This document shows positions 8,499-18,142 of a stretch of DNA of 64,000 nt, one piece after another. This DNA comes from Streptomyces sp. NRRL F-6492 (lineage in GTDB: Bacteria > Actinomycetota > Actinomycetes > Streptomycetales > Streptomycetaceae). The notes below the pieces were generated by a model, which made no database searches, was not told where the DNA came from, and worked only from the letters and a program-made list of their open reading frames with translations. Position 1 is the first letter of the stretch; every line of letters begins with the position of its first letter. The translations under genes were made by a program, and so were the position numbers. The stretch covers positions 1-64,000 of the forward strand of contig NZ_LGEG01000160.1 in the NCBI RefSeq assembly GCF_001280125.1. Direction: 5' to 3'.

Positions 8499-9224
8499 AT
8501 GCCCCGACACGCCCGTCCCACCGTCGTCCTGGTCCACGGCGCCTTCGCCGACGCTTCCAGCTTCGCCCGCGTCATCCCCGAACTGACCGCCGCCGGCGTG
8601 GCGGTGGTGGCCCCGGCGGTGCCCAACCGCGGCCTCGTCGACGACGCCGCGTACATAGCCTCGGTGGTACGGGACGTCGACGGTCCGGTGATCCTGGTGG
8701 GGCACTCCTACGGCGGCGCCGTCATCACCCTCGCCGGCGTGGAGGACAACGTCCGCGCCTTGGTCTACCTCGCGGGCTACGCCCTTGAGGAGGGCGAGAG
8801 CCTGGGCAAGCTGCAGGGCGGCTTCCCCGACTCCGGTCTCGCCGACGCGCTCGTCTACACCCCGTTCCCGGTGGCCGGCTCCACCGAGACCGGTACCGAC
8901 GTCTCGGTGGCGGTCGACCGCTTCCCCGAACTGTTCGCGGCCGACGTCGAGCCCGAACTCGCCGCGGTGCTCGCCGTCTCCCAGCGCCCCCTGGCCGCGC
9001 GCGCCTTCTCCGAGGCGGCGCCGGTCGCCGCGTGGAAGACCAAGCCCTCATGGGGCCTGGTGGCTTCCGCCGACCGCACCATCAACCCCGACGTGGAGCG
9101 CTTCGGCTACCGGCGCGCCGGCATGACCACCGTCGAGGTCGACTCGTCGCACCTGGTCATGCTGGCCCAGCCCAAGGCCGTGGCGGAGCTGATCCTGGAC
9201 GCGGCCCGGTCCACGGGCCACTGA
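8499..9224 (+). CDS. Alpha/beta hydrolase, cytoplasmic paralogue of the exported enzyme
   Basis: A 241-residue hydrolase with VLVHGAFADASSF at the N-terminus, nucleophile elbow GHSYGG (S70) and late DSSHLV (H217). Alignment by eye with the products at 3630 and 24475 runs over the whole length, including shared KLQGGFP/QLQGGFP and SQRPLA/AQRPLA segments, so the three arose by duplication. No signal peptide is present. A GAGGAG ribosome site lies ahead of the ATG. It closes the first co-directional block; the following 100 bases hold short repeats and the start of the ABC importer operon. Confidence 0.87.
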   Translation: MPRHARPTVVLVHGAFADASSFARVIPELTAAGVAVVAPAVPNRGLVDDAAYIASVVRDVDGPVILVGHSYGGAVITLAGVEDNVRALVYLAGYALEEGESLGKLQGGFPDSGLADALVYTPFPVAGSTETGTDVSVAVDRFPELFAADVEPELAAVLAVSQRPLAARAFSEAAPVAAWKTKPSWGLVASADRTINPDVERFGYRRAGMTTVEVDSSHLVMLAQPKAVAELILDAARSTGH

Positions 9225-9328
9225 TCCGAACGTTGATTATCGAACGATTGGTCTATGCCGTTCGAACGCGGTAGCTTTCCGAAACGCCCGCCGAGACCGT
9301 GCGGCGGGCGATCGGAGGAAGCACACCC
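9225..9328 (+). promoter_or_regulatory. Intergenic region with repeated CGAACG half-sites before the ABC importer
   Basis: CGAACG occurs at 9227-9232 and 9241-9246, and a 10-base palindrome CGTTCGAACG at 9259-9268. The three units sit 14-18 bases apart upstream of the importer's lipoprotein gene, an arrangement suited to an operator for a dimeric regulator. The LuxR protein encoded at the end of the operon is one candidate binder. This is pattern recognition only; no -10/-35 pair stands out clearly. Confidence 0.35.
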
Positions 9329-10660
9329 ATGAGGTTCGGCGCGAGGCTCGCGCTCGCCGTCATCACCCTCGCCGTCACCGCCACCGCCTGCGGCACCCCG
9401 CAGGACAGCGCTTCGCGGTCGCACACCAGCGCGGACTGCGGACCGTACGCCCGGTACGGCAAGCACCCCGGCACCGAGGTCACCGTCTACGCGGAGAACC
9501 GGGACCGGGAGGCCGATCTGTTCGAAGAGACCTGGGCGGACTTCGCGGACTGCACGGGCATCGACGTCCAGTACGAGGGGGACGGGGAGTTCGAGGCCCA
9601 GATCCAGGTCCGGGTGGAGGGCGGCAACGCGCCCGACGTGGCGTTCTTCCCCCAGCCCGGGCTCCTGGAACGCTTCGCGCGGGACGGGAAGCTCAAGCCC
9701 GCGAGCGCCGGCGTCGCCGCTCTCGCGAAGCAGGGCTGGTCGGCCGACTGGAACGGCTACGCGACCGTGGACGGCACCCTCTACGGCACGCCGCTCGTCG
9801 CGAACGTGAAGTCGTTCGTCTGGTACTCCCCGGCGTTCTTCCGCGACAGAGGACTGCGCGTCCCGCGCACGTGGTCCGAGCTGATGGCCGTGACCGAGAA
9901 GGTCGCGGCGTCGGGTGTCAAGCCGTGGTGCGCGGGCATCGAGTCCGCCGAGGCGACCGGCTGGCCCGTGACGGACTGGATCGAGGACGTCCTGCTGCGC
10001 CAGCAGGGCACACGCGTCTACGACCAGTGGGTCGCCCACGAGATCCCGTTCGACGACCCGCGGGTGATCAAGGCCATGGACACCGTGGGGTCCATCCTCA
10101 AGAACGACCGCTACGCCAACGGCGGTTTCGGCCCGGCCCGGTCCATGGCGTCGATCCCTTTCCAGGAGGCCGGCACACCGGTCCTCTCCGGCGACTGCGC
10201 CATGCACCGCCAGGCCTCGTTCTACGCCGACATGTGGCCGAAGGGCACCGAGATCGGACCGGACAAGGACGTCTACGCCTTCCTCCTGCCAGGGACCGAC
10301 CCGTCGAGCCGCCCGGTACTGGGCGGCGGGGTGTTCACCGCGGCGTTCGCCGACCGTCCCGAGGTGCGGGCGTTCCGGGAGTACCTGGCCTCCGCGGACT
10401 TCGCGAACGCGCGCATGAGGAAGGGCCCGTTCGTCTCGGCGAACAGGGGCGTGGATCCGGCGAACGCCGCGACCCCGGTCGACAGGCTCTCGATCCAGCT
10501 GCTCCAGGATCCCCGGACGCGGTTCAGGTTCGACGGTTCGGACCTGATGCCGGCGTCGGTGGGCGTCGGGACGTTCTGGAAGGGAGCCGTCGACTGGATC
10601 GTCGGCGCGAGCACCCGGCAGGTCGCCGACTCCGTCGAACGATCCTGGCCGAGCCACTGA
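9329..10660 (+). CDS. ABC importer solute-binding lipoprotein (carbohydrate type)
   Basis: A 443-residue extracellular binding protein. A signal peptide ends in a lipobox-like TATAC with Cys21 as the lipidation site. The mature sequence has family 1 sugar-binding features: VTVYAENRDREADLFEETWADFADCTGIDVQYEG, then APDVAFFPQPGLLERF and GTLYGTPLVANVKSFVWY, as in cluster B binding proteins for oligosaccharides. GGAGGA at 9314-9319 precedes the ATG at 9329. The stop overlaps the first permease start (TGATG). The sugar specificity cannot be read. Confidence 0.9.
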   Translation: MRFGARLALAVITLAVTATACGTPQDSASRSHTSADCGPYARYGKHPGTEVTVYAENRDREADLFEETWADFADCTGIDVQYEGDGEFEAQIQVRVEGGNAPDVAFFPQPGLLERFARDGKLKPASAGVAALAKQGWSADWNGYATVDGTLYGTPLVANVKSFVWYSPAFFRDRGLRVPRTWSELMAVTEKVAASGVKPWCAGIESAEATGWPVTDWIEDVLLRQQGTRVYDQWVAHEIPFDDPRVIKAMDTVGSILKNDRYANGGFGPARSMASIPFQEAGTPVLSGDCAMHRQASFYADMWPKGTEIGPDKDVYAFLLPGTDPSSRPVLGGGVFTAAFADRPEVRAFREYLASADFANARMRKGPFVSANRGVDPANAATPVDRLSIQLLQDPRTRFRFDGSDLMPASVGVGTFWKGAVDWIVGASTRQVADSVERSWPSH

Positions 10661-11625
10661 TGTCGTTCGACGCCGTCGCTCAGCAGCCCAAGCTGCTGTA
10701 CCTGCTCCAGGGCGTCGCCGCCCTCGCGGCGGTGGTCGCCCTGGTCTTGTTGGCGCTGCACCGGGGGCCGGTACGGAGGAGAGCCGCGGCCCTGATCCTG
10801 CTGACCCCAGCACTGCTGCTGCTCACGGTCGGTCTGCTCCTGCCCGGGCTGCGCACCCTGGCGCTGTCGTTCACCGACGGCGGGGGAGACGCCTGGGCCG
10901 GCGTCGACAACTACGTGTGGATGTTCACCGATCACCGGGCGCTGGTGGCGCTGCGCAACACCCTGGCGTGGGTGGTGCTCGTGCCGCTGACGGCGACCGC
11001 GGTCGGTCTGCTCTACGCGGCGGCCGTCGCACGGTCGCGGTGCAGAGCGTTCGCGCTGTCCCTCCTCCTGATGCCGATGGCGATCTCCCTCGTCGGCGCG
11101 GGTGTCGTCTGGAAGTTCGTCTACGCCTACCGTCCCGCCGAAGCCGGGCAGATCGGCCTGCTCAACCGGCTCGTCGTCGCCTTCGACGGCGAACCGAGGC
11201 AGTGGCTCGTGGACTCCCCCTGGAACGTCCTGTTCCTCATCGTGGTGATGGTGTGGACCCAGGCGGGCTTCGCGGCCGTCCTGCTGGCCGGCGCGATCAG
11301 GGCCGTACCCGCGGAGCTGACCGAAGCCGCCCGGCTCGACGGCGCGTCCCCCCGGCAGATCTTCCGGTGGATCACCCTGCCGTCGATCAGGCCCACGCTG
11401 CTGGTCGTGCTCCTCGCCCAGGCGATCGGCACCTTCAAGGCCTTCGACATCGTCAAGACCATGACCGGCGGACAGTTCGACACGGGCGTCATCGCCCACG
11501 AGATGTACGACCAGGCCTTCCGCTACGGCGATACGGGCCGCGGCGCGGCGCTCGCCGTGCTCCTCTTCCTCCTCGTCACCCCCTTCGTCGCCCACCAGGT
11601 CAGGGCGCAGCGGAGGGCGGGGTGA
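10660..11625 (+). CDS. ABC sugar transporter permease (MalF type)
   Basis: A 321-residue inner-membrane protein with six to eight helices. Near the C-terminus the EAA loop EAARLDGASPRQIFRWITLP, which docks the ATPase, is perfectly recognisable. The ATG lies in a TGATG overlap with the lipoprotein stop, and its own stop overlaps the next permease (GTGA at 11622-11625). It forms a heterodimer with the following permease. No ATP-binding subunit is encoded nearby, which in Streptomyces commonly means use of a shared MsiK-type ATPase encoded elsewhere. Confidence 0.92.
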   Translation: MSFDAVAQQPKLLYLLQGVAALAAVVALVLLALHRGPVRRRAAALILLTPALLLLTVGLLLPGLRTLALSFTDGGGDAWAGVDNYVWMFTDHRALVALRNTLAWVVLVPLTATAVGLLYAAAVARSRCRAFALSLLLMPMAISLVGAGVVWKFVYAYRPAEAGQIGLLNRLVVAFDGEPRQWLVDSPWNVLFLIVVMVWTQAGFAAVLLAGAIRAVPAELTEAARLDGASPRQIFRWITLPSIRPTLLVVLLAQAIGTFKAFDIVKTMTGGQFDTGVIAHEMYDQAFRYGDTGRGAALAVLLFLLVTPFVAHQVRAQRRAG

Positions 11626-12509
11626 ACGGCGTCCGGGAGCGTCTGGCCTCCCGCGCCTTCACGTTCATCGCCGTGGTGATCGCGGTCCTCTGGACGACGC
11701 CGACCCTCGGTCTCCTGCTCTCCTCGTTCCGCCCCGAGGAGGAGATCAAGACGACGGGCTGGTGGACCGTGTTCGGTACGCCGCGCCTCACGCTCGACAA
11801 CTACGGCGAGGTGCTGTCCGACGGCGGGAACGGGCCGGGGCGGCTCGCGGAGTACTTCGTCAACTCCGTCGTCATCACCGTTCCCTCGGTGCTGTTCCCG
11901 CTCGTCCTGGCCTTCTTCGCGGCGTACGCCCTGGCCTGGATCGACTTCAGGGGGCGCGACGCGCTCGTCGTCGGCATCTTCGCGCTCCAGGTCGTGCCGC
12001 TCCAGATGGCGCTCGTCCCTCTCCTGAAGCTCGTCTCCCAGGGTTGGCTGTTCCTGCCCGCGTGGCACCTCACCGGACCCGCGCGGTTCGGCCAGGTCTG
12101 GTTCGCCCACACGGTCTTCGCGCTGCCGTTCGCGGTGTTCCTCCTGCACAACTTCCTGGCAGGGCTGCCCCGGGACCTGATCGAGGCCGCCCGCGTCGAC
12201 GGCGCCTCGCACGGGACGCTGTTGCTCCGGATCGTGCTGCCGCTGACCCGACCGGCCCTGGTCAGCTTCGCCGTCATCCAGTTCATCTGGGTGTGGAACG
12301 ACCTCCTCGTGGCATTGACCCTGTCCGGCGGAACGGCCGAGACCGCGCCGATGACGGTGAGACTCGCGAGCATGGCCGGGACCTACGGCAACGAGTGGCA
12401 GCGGCTCACCGCGGGAGCCTTCGTGGCGGCGCTCGTCCCGCTGCTCGTCTTCTTCTCCCTCCGGCGGCACTTCGCACGGGGACTGCTCGCCGGATCGGTC
12501 AAGGGATGA
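11622..12509 (+). CDS. ABC sugar transporter permease (MalG type)
   Basis: A 295-residue permease partner, starting at a GTG that overlaps the previous stop. It has six helices and the EAA motif EAARVDGASHGTLLLRIVLP. The N-terminal helix followed by LLLSSFRPEEEIKTTGWW is typical of MalG-like subunits. Its stop overlaps the start of the LuxR regulator gene (ATGA at 12506-12509), so transporter and regulator are translated from one message. Confidence 0.92.
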   Translation: MNGVRERLASRAFTFIAVVIAVLWTTPTLGLLLSSFRPEEEIKTTGWWTVFGTPRLTLDNYGEVLSDGGNGPGRLAEYFVNSVVITVPSVLFPLVLAFFAAYALAWIDFRGRDALVVGIFALQVVPLQMALVPLLKLVSQGWLFLPAWHLTGPARFGQVWFAHTVFALPFAVFLLHNFLAGLPRDLIEAARVDGASHGTLLLRIVLPLTRPALVSFAVIQFIWVWNDLLVALTLSGGTAETAPMTVRLASMAGTYGNEWQRLTAGAFVAALVPLLVFFSLRRHFARGLLAGSVKG

Positions 12510-15265
12510 GCCCCGACCGGCCAGAGGAACCAGCCGCGGCGACGGAGCTGAGCCGGCCCGGACTGCGGGGCCGCGAAGCCGAGCTGGAGCGGCTGCGCGC
12601 CCTGGTCCAGGCAGTGCGCGACGGCGAGGGAGGAGCGATCGCGCTGCTCCTGGGCGAGCCCGGGATCGGGAAGACCGTGCTGCTTCAGGAGGCCCTCTCG
12701 CTGGCGCGGGCCCACGGGTTCCTCGTCAGCCACGGACGTGCCGAGGAACTGCACGAGCTGGCACCCCTCGCCTCACTTGCCTCGGGCCTTCTGCACGGCG
12801 ACCCGCCGCTGCTGACCACCACGGATTTCGCGGACCTCGCCGGCCACCACGACCAGCGCATCTGGCTCGTCGAACGGCTGGCCCAGCTGATCGAGGAACG
12901 CTCGGCGGGCACGCCCGTAGTGATCGCCGTCGACGATGTCCAATGGGCCGACCCGCTGAGCCGCTTCGCCCTCAGCGTCATGCCGGCACGGCTGCTCAGC
13001 TCTCCGGTCCTCTGGCTGCTCACGGGCAGGGAGGATCCGGAACTGTACGGGCAGGGGCCGCGGACCACGACCCTCCCGCTGCGGCCGCTGTCCGACACGG
13101 CCCTGGCCGAGCTGGCCCGCGACGTCCTCGGCGGGGACGTGCCGGCGCGGGTCGAGGAACTCCTCGACGGCGCGGGCGGCAACCCCTTCCTCGCGGTCGA
13201 GATGCTCGCGGGCATCGCGGCGTCGGGCGCGGACGGACCGGAACCGCCCGAGCGGTTGGTCCTCGGTGTACGCGGCCGACTGGCCGATCTCCGGCCGGAC
13301 ACCCTGCACTTCCTGAGGATCGGCTCGGTCCTCGGCCGCGCGTTCTCGCTCGCCGACGCCGCCGCCCTGTGTGGCCGGCCCGCCTCCGCACTCGGCGCCA
13401 AAGTGGACGAGGCGATCGCCGCCGCCCTCCTCCACGACGACGGCGAACGCCTCCTGTTCCGCCACGACCTGCTCCGCCAGGCGGTGTACGCCGATCTCGC
13501 CCCATCCGTACGCCGGGCGCTGCACCGGGAGGCCGCGAGCCGGCTCATCGTGGCGGGCCGGAGCTCCGTCGAAGCGGTCCCGCACCTGCTGAAGAGCGCC
13601 GAACCCGGCGACATGGAGGCGGTCGGACTGCTCGGCACGGCCGCCGCGGACGTGAGCGCCGTGATGCCCGACCTCGCCGCCGACCTGGCTGTACGCGCCC
13701 TGGAACTCGTACCGCCCCGTGCGCCCATGGCGTACGACGTGGGGGAACGGGCCATCGTCGCGCTGACCCGCGCGGGCCGGTACACCCAGGCGCGGGACAC
13801 CGGCGACGCGCTGCTCGCCCGGCAGCCGCCCCTCGACGTCTTCGCCCGTCTGCAGTCCGTACTCGGCGACACGCTGTGGCACCTCGACGACATCCCCGAG
13901 CTGACCCGCCGCTCGACGGCGGCGCTGGCAGCCGTCACCGACCCGGTGCTCCGGGCCCGGCTCACTGCCCGGCAGGCCCTGGCCCGGTCCCGCGGGCGCG
14001 ACCTCGCGGCCGCGCGCGAGACCGGCGAACGGGCGCTCGCCGAGGCGGAGCGGGCCGGTGACCGGGAGGCTCGCGTCCTCGCGCTGTGGGGTCTCGGCGA
14101 GATCGCCCTCAACGCGGGCGACTGCGCCGCCGCCCTCGAACACCACACGGCCCTGAGCGTGTTCGACAGAGCCTTCCTTCCCGAGGAGGCCGTCGCCCTC
14201 ATCCACATGGACGACTTCGACACCGTCCGGCGACTGCTCCGGACCGCGGGCGACGCTTCCCTGCGCCCCGCCATGCTGATCTGGGCCCAGGGAACCCTCA
14301 CCATGGGGCTCGGCCGGCTCGACGACGCGGACGGCGACTTCGTCACCGCCGAGCGGCTCGAGGCGGACCTCCACGTTCCCGGCAACCTGGTCAACATCCG
14401 CGTCAACCGCGGCCTCCTCGCGTTGCTGCGCGGCGACCGCGAAGCCGCCGGGGAACACCTGGACGTCGTGCGGGCGACCGTGGCCGACCGGCCGAACACG
14501 GGCAACCGCGCCACGCACCAGTACTTCGAGGCCGTCGTCGCCGACGCCGACGGCGACCACGCGACAGCGGCCGAACTCGTCCGGTCCGTGCAGCGCGACC
14601 ATCCCTTCCTCCGGTGGCGGCTCCTGCGTACTCATCTCGTCCAGGCCGTGCGGATCGCCCTGCGCGCCGGGGACCGGAACCTGGCCGAGGACCTCGCGGA
14701 CCAGGCTGCCGCACACGCCATCCGCAACCCCACCGTGCCGACCGCCCAGGGGACGGCCGCCCACGCGTCCGCCCTGGTGAACGCCGACCACGAACTCATG
14801 GAGCGGGCGGTCCGCATCCTGCTCACCGGCCCCCGACCGCTGCCCCTCGCCTCCGCGTCCGCCGACCTCGGGCGCGCGCTGCTGACCTCGGGCGACGCCG
14901 CCGCAGCGACACCCGCCCTGGCCAGGGCGCACGACATCTACGCCCAGGCCGGGGCCGACGCGGAGGCCGACCGGGTCCGGGCCGATCTGGAACGGGCCAC
15001 CAGCCGCCCCGGCCGACGCCCCGGACGCCTGCGGCCACGCGCCGACCAGGGCTGGGACGCGCTCACCGCCTCGGAGCGCAAGGTGGCCCGGCTGATAGCC
15101 GCGGGTCACACCAACCGGTCGGCCGCGGAGGCCCTCGTCGTCTCCCCGCACACGGTCAACACCCATCTGGCGTCGATCTTCCGCAAGCTCGGGGTACGCT
15201 CGCGGGTCCACCTGGCCCGGATCGTCCTCGCCGAGGACGACGCCGGAACGGCCACCGGCGGCTGA
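12506..15265 (+). CDS. Large ATP-binding LuxR (LAL) family transcriptional regulator
   Basis: A 919-residue regulator. GLRGREAELERL opens an AAA/STAND ATPase domain with Walker A GEPGIGKT (50-57) and Walker B VVIAVDDVQWAD near residue 130. A long helical TPR-like region follows, and a LuxR winged HTH ends the protein (LTASERKVARLIAAGHTNRSAAEAL...HTVNTHLASIFRKLGV, about 850-905). LAL proteins related to MalT bind an inducer or partner, hydrolyse ATP and activate local operons. Overlap with the sugar permease gene makes a MalT-like role for this importer likely. The long + frame extension upstream of 12506 is the permease in another frame and not part of the protein. Confidence 0.9.
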   Translation: MSPDRPEEPAAATELSRPGLRGREAELERLRALVQAVRDGEGGAIALLLGEPGIGKTVLLQEALSLARAHGFLVSHGRAEELHELAPLASLASGLLHGDPPLLTTTDFADLAGHHDQRIWLVERLAQLIEERSAGTPVVIAVDDVQWADPLSRFALSVMPARLLSSPVLWLLTGREDPELYGQGPRTTTLPLRPLSDTALAELARDVLGGDVPARVEELLDGAGGNPFLAVEMLAGIAASGADGPEPPERLVLGVRGRLADLRPDTLHFLRIGSVLGRAFSLADAAALCGRPASALGAKVDEAIAAALLHDDGERLLFRHDLLRQAVYADLAPSVRRALHREAASRLIVAGRSSVEAVPHLLKSAEPGDMEAVGLLGTAAADVSAVMPDLAADLAVRALELVPPRAPMAYDVGERAIVALTRAGRYTQARDTGDALLARQPPLDVFARLQSVLGDTLWHLDDIPELTRRSTAALAAVTDPVLRARLTARQALARSRGRDLAAARETGERALAEAERAGDREARVLALWGLGEIALNAGDCAAALEHHTALSVFDRAFLPEEAVALIHMDDFDTVRRLLRTAGDASLRPAMLIWAQGTLTMGLGRLDDADGDFVTAERLEADLHVPGNLVNIRVNRGLLALLRGDREAAGEHLDVVRATVADRPNTGNRATHQYFEAVVADADGDHATAAELVRSVQRDHPFLRWRLLRTHLVQAVRIALRAGDRNLAEDLADQAAAHAIRNPTVPTAQGTAAHASALVNADHELMERAVRILLTGPRPLPLASASADLGRALLTSGDAAAATPALARAHDIYAQAGADAEADRVRADLERATSRPGRRPGRLRPRADQGWDALTASERKVARLIAAGHTNRSAAEALVVSPHTVNTHLASIFRKLGVRSRVHLARIVLAEDDAGTATGG

Positions 15266-15334
15266 GCGACCTCTGCGCCCCCGTGCAAGGTGCGGTGCGC
15301 GGGACGGCAACAGAAGGTGCGGGACCGGTCCTAG

Positions 15335-16234
<900 letters not shown>

Positions 16235-16340
16235 GTTCACGACGTTGATCCGCCGGGGTGACGACGCCGGAGCCCCGGTGTCACCCCGGCCCCGGTTCCC
16301 CGCCGAGGGAACCGGACGAGCTCAGGAGAGCAGACACCCC

Positions 16341-17426
16341 ATGCAGTTCGGCATCTTCACCGTCGGGGACGTGACCCCCGACCCCACCACCGGCCGTACC
16401 CCGACCGAACGCGAGCGCATCAAGGCGATGGTCGCCATCGCGCTCAAGGCCGAGGAGGTCGGCCTGGACGTCTTCGCGACCGGGGAGCACCACAACCCGC
16501 CGTTCGTCCCGTCGTCGCCGACCACCATGCTCGGCTACATCGCGGCCCGCACCGAGAAACTGATCCTGTCCACGTCCACGACGCTGATCACCACCAACGA
16601 CCCGGTGAAGATCGCCGAGGACTACGCGATGCTCCAGCACCTGGCCGACGGCCGGGTCGACCTCATGATGGGCCGCGGCAACACCGGTCCCGTCTACCCG
16701 TGGTTCGGGCAGGACATCCGCCAGGGCGTCAACCTGGCCAAGGAGAACTACGCGCTGTTGCGCCGACTGTGGCGCGAGGACGTCGTGGACTGGGAGGGCA
16801 CGTTCCGTACGCCGCTCCAGGCCTTCACCTCGACACCGCGGCCCCTGGACGGCGTCGCGCCCTTCGTCTGGCACGGATCCATCAGATCCCCCGAGATCGC
16901 GGAGCAGGCCGCCTTCTACGGCGACGGCTTCTTCCACAACAACATCTTCTGGCCGGCGGACCACACCAGGCGGATGGTGCAGTTGTACCGGCGCCGGTTC
17001 GCGCACCACGGTCACGGCCGGCCGGAGGACGCGATCGTCGGCCTGGGCGGACAGGTCTTCATGCGGAAGAACTCCCAGGACGCCGTACGGGAGTTCCGGC
17101 CCTACTTCGACAAGGCGCCGGTGTACGGCCACGGCCCGTCGCTGGAGGACTTCACCGAGCAGACCCCGCTGACGGTGGGCTCTCCCCAGCAGGTCATCGA
17201 GCGGACCCTGTCGTTCCGGGAGACCGTCGGCGACTACCAGCGCCAGCTGTTCCTGATGGACCACGCGGGCCTGCCCCTGAAGACCGTCCTGGAACAGCTC
17301 GACATCCTCGGCGAAGAGGTCGTGCCCGTGCTGCGGAGGGAATTCGCCAAGGGGCGTCCGGCCGACGTGCCGGAGGCACCCACGCACGCGTCCCTGCGAG
17401 CCGTCCGGGAGGTGTCCGCCGCGTGA
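16341..17426 (+). CDS. LLM-class flavin-dependent monooxygenase
   Basis: A 361-residue luciferase-like TIM-barrel protein: MQFGIFTVGDV at the N-terminus, FATGEHHNPPFVPSSP in the position of the EHH active-site motif, the barrel strand LSTSTTLITTNDPVKIAEDYAMLQHLADGRVDLMMGRGN, and a central non-prolyl cis-peptide region. The ATG at 16341 has CAGGAGAG upstream. Such enzymes need FMNH2; the next gene, whose start overlaps this stop (GTGA at 17423-17426), encodes an FMN reductase, so the two form a two-component monooxygenase. Substrate unknown. Confidence 0.9.
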   Translation: MQFGIFTVGDVTPDPTTGRTPTERERIKAMVAIALKAEEVGLDVFATGEHHNPPFVPSSPTTMLGYIAARTEKLILSTSTTLITTNDPVKIAEDYAMLQHLADGRVDLMMGRGNTGPVYPWFGQDIRQGVNLAKENYALLRRLWREDVVDWEGTFRTPLQAFTSTPRPLDGVAPFVWHGSIRSPEIAEQAAFYGDGFFHNNIFWPADHTRRMVQLYRRRFAHHGHGRPEDAIVGLGGQVFMRKNSQDAVREFRPYFDKAPVYGHGPSLEDFTEQTPLTVGSPQQVIERTLSFRETVGDYQRQLFLMDHAGLPLKTVLEQLDILGEEVVPVLRREFAKGRPADVPEAPTHASLRAVREVSAA

Positions 17427-18037
17427 AGCTGACCGTCGTCTCCGCGGGGCTGAGCACCCCCTCCTCCACCCGCCTGCTCGCGGACCGGCTGGCCGAATCG
17501 GCCCGCGACGGACTCGCCGGCCGGGGTCACGAGGCATCCACCGAAGTCGTGGAACTACGCGAACTCGCCGGCGACATCGCCCACCACCTCGTGACCGGAT
17601 TCCCCCCGCCGCGACTGAGCGCCGCGATCGACGCGGTGACGGCGGCCGACGGCCTGATCGTCGTGACTCCCGTGTTCGCGGCGTCCTACAGCGGTCTCTT
17701 CAAGTCCTTCTTCGACGTGATCGACCCGGACGCCCTCACCGGCAAGCCGGTCCTGATCGCGGCGACCGGCGGCACCGCCCGCCACTCCCTGGCCCTGGAG
17801 CACGCCGTACGGCCGCTCTTCGCCTACCTCCGCGCCGTCGTCGTCCCCACCGCCGTGTTCGCGGCCTCCGAGGACTGGGGCTCGGGGGGAGACGAGTACA
17901 CCGACGGCCTGCCCGGCCGCGTCCGCCGGGCGGGCGCCGAACTCGCCGCTCTCATGGCGGTGCGCCCGGTCGGGGAGGAGCCCGAGGACGACGTCACCGT
18001 CCTCGAACGGCAACTCGCCGACCTGCGCTTCGACTGA
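17423..18037 (+). CDS. NAD(P)H:FMN reductase (CE1758/MsuE-like)
   Basis: A 204-residue flavodoxin-like protein. It begins MKLTVVSAGLSTPSSTRLLADRL (GTG start), carrying the phosphate loop for FMN, with VVTPVFAASYSGLFKSFFDVID as the flavin-contact segment and ATGGTARHSLALEHAVRPLFAYL after it. This matches the NADPH-dependent FMN reductases that accompany LLM monooxygenases in actinobacteria. It is the last gene of the transcript unit that contains the luciferase-like enzyme; a 105-base gap separates it from the next LuxR gene. Confidence 0.9.
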   Translation: MKLTVVSAGLSTPSSTRLLADRLAESARDGLAGRGHEASTEVVELRELAGDIAHHLVTGFPPPRLSAAIDAVTAADGLIVVTPVFAASYSGLFKSFFDVIDPDALTGKPVLIAATGGTARHSLALEHAVRPLFAYLRAVVVPTAVFAASEDWGSGGDEYTDGLPGRVRRAGAELAALMAVRPVGEEPEDDVTVLERQLADLRFD

Positions 18038-18142
18038 GACCGGCCCGCGGGCCGGGCGACGGCGGGGTGGTGCATATGGTTCATACTGTTCCGCCGTACC
18101 GCACGAGGACCGAGCCCGTCCCGTGCGGCCCAGGCCGGCGGA

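Noticed and set aside
11762..12505. N-terminal extension of the LuxR regulator frame upstream of its ATG.
   Set aside because: This part lies within the second permease gene in a different frame and shows no domain; the ATG overlapping the permease stop is the natural start.
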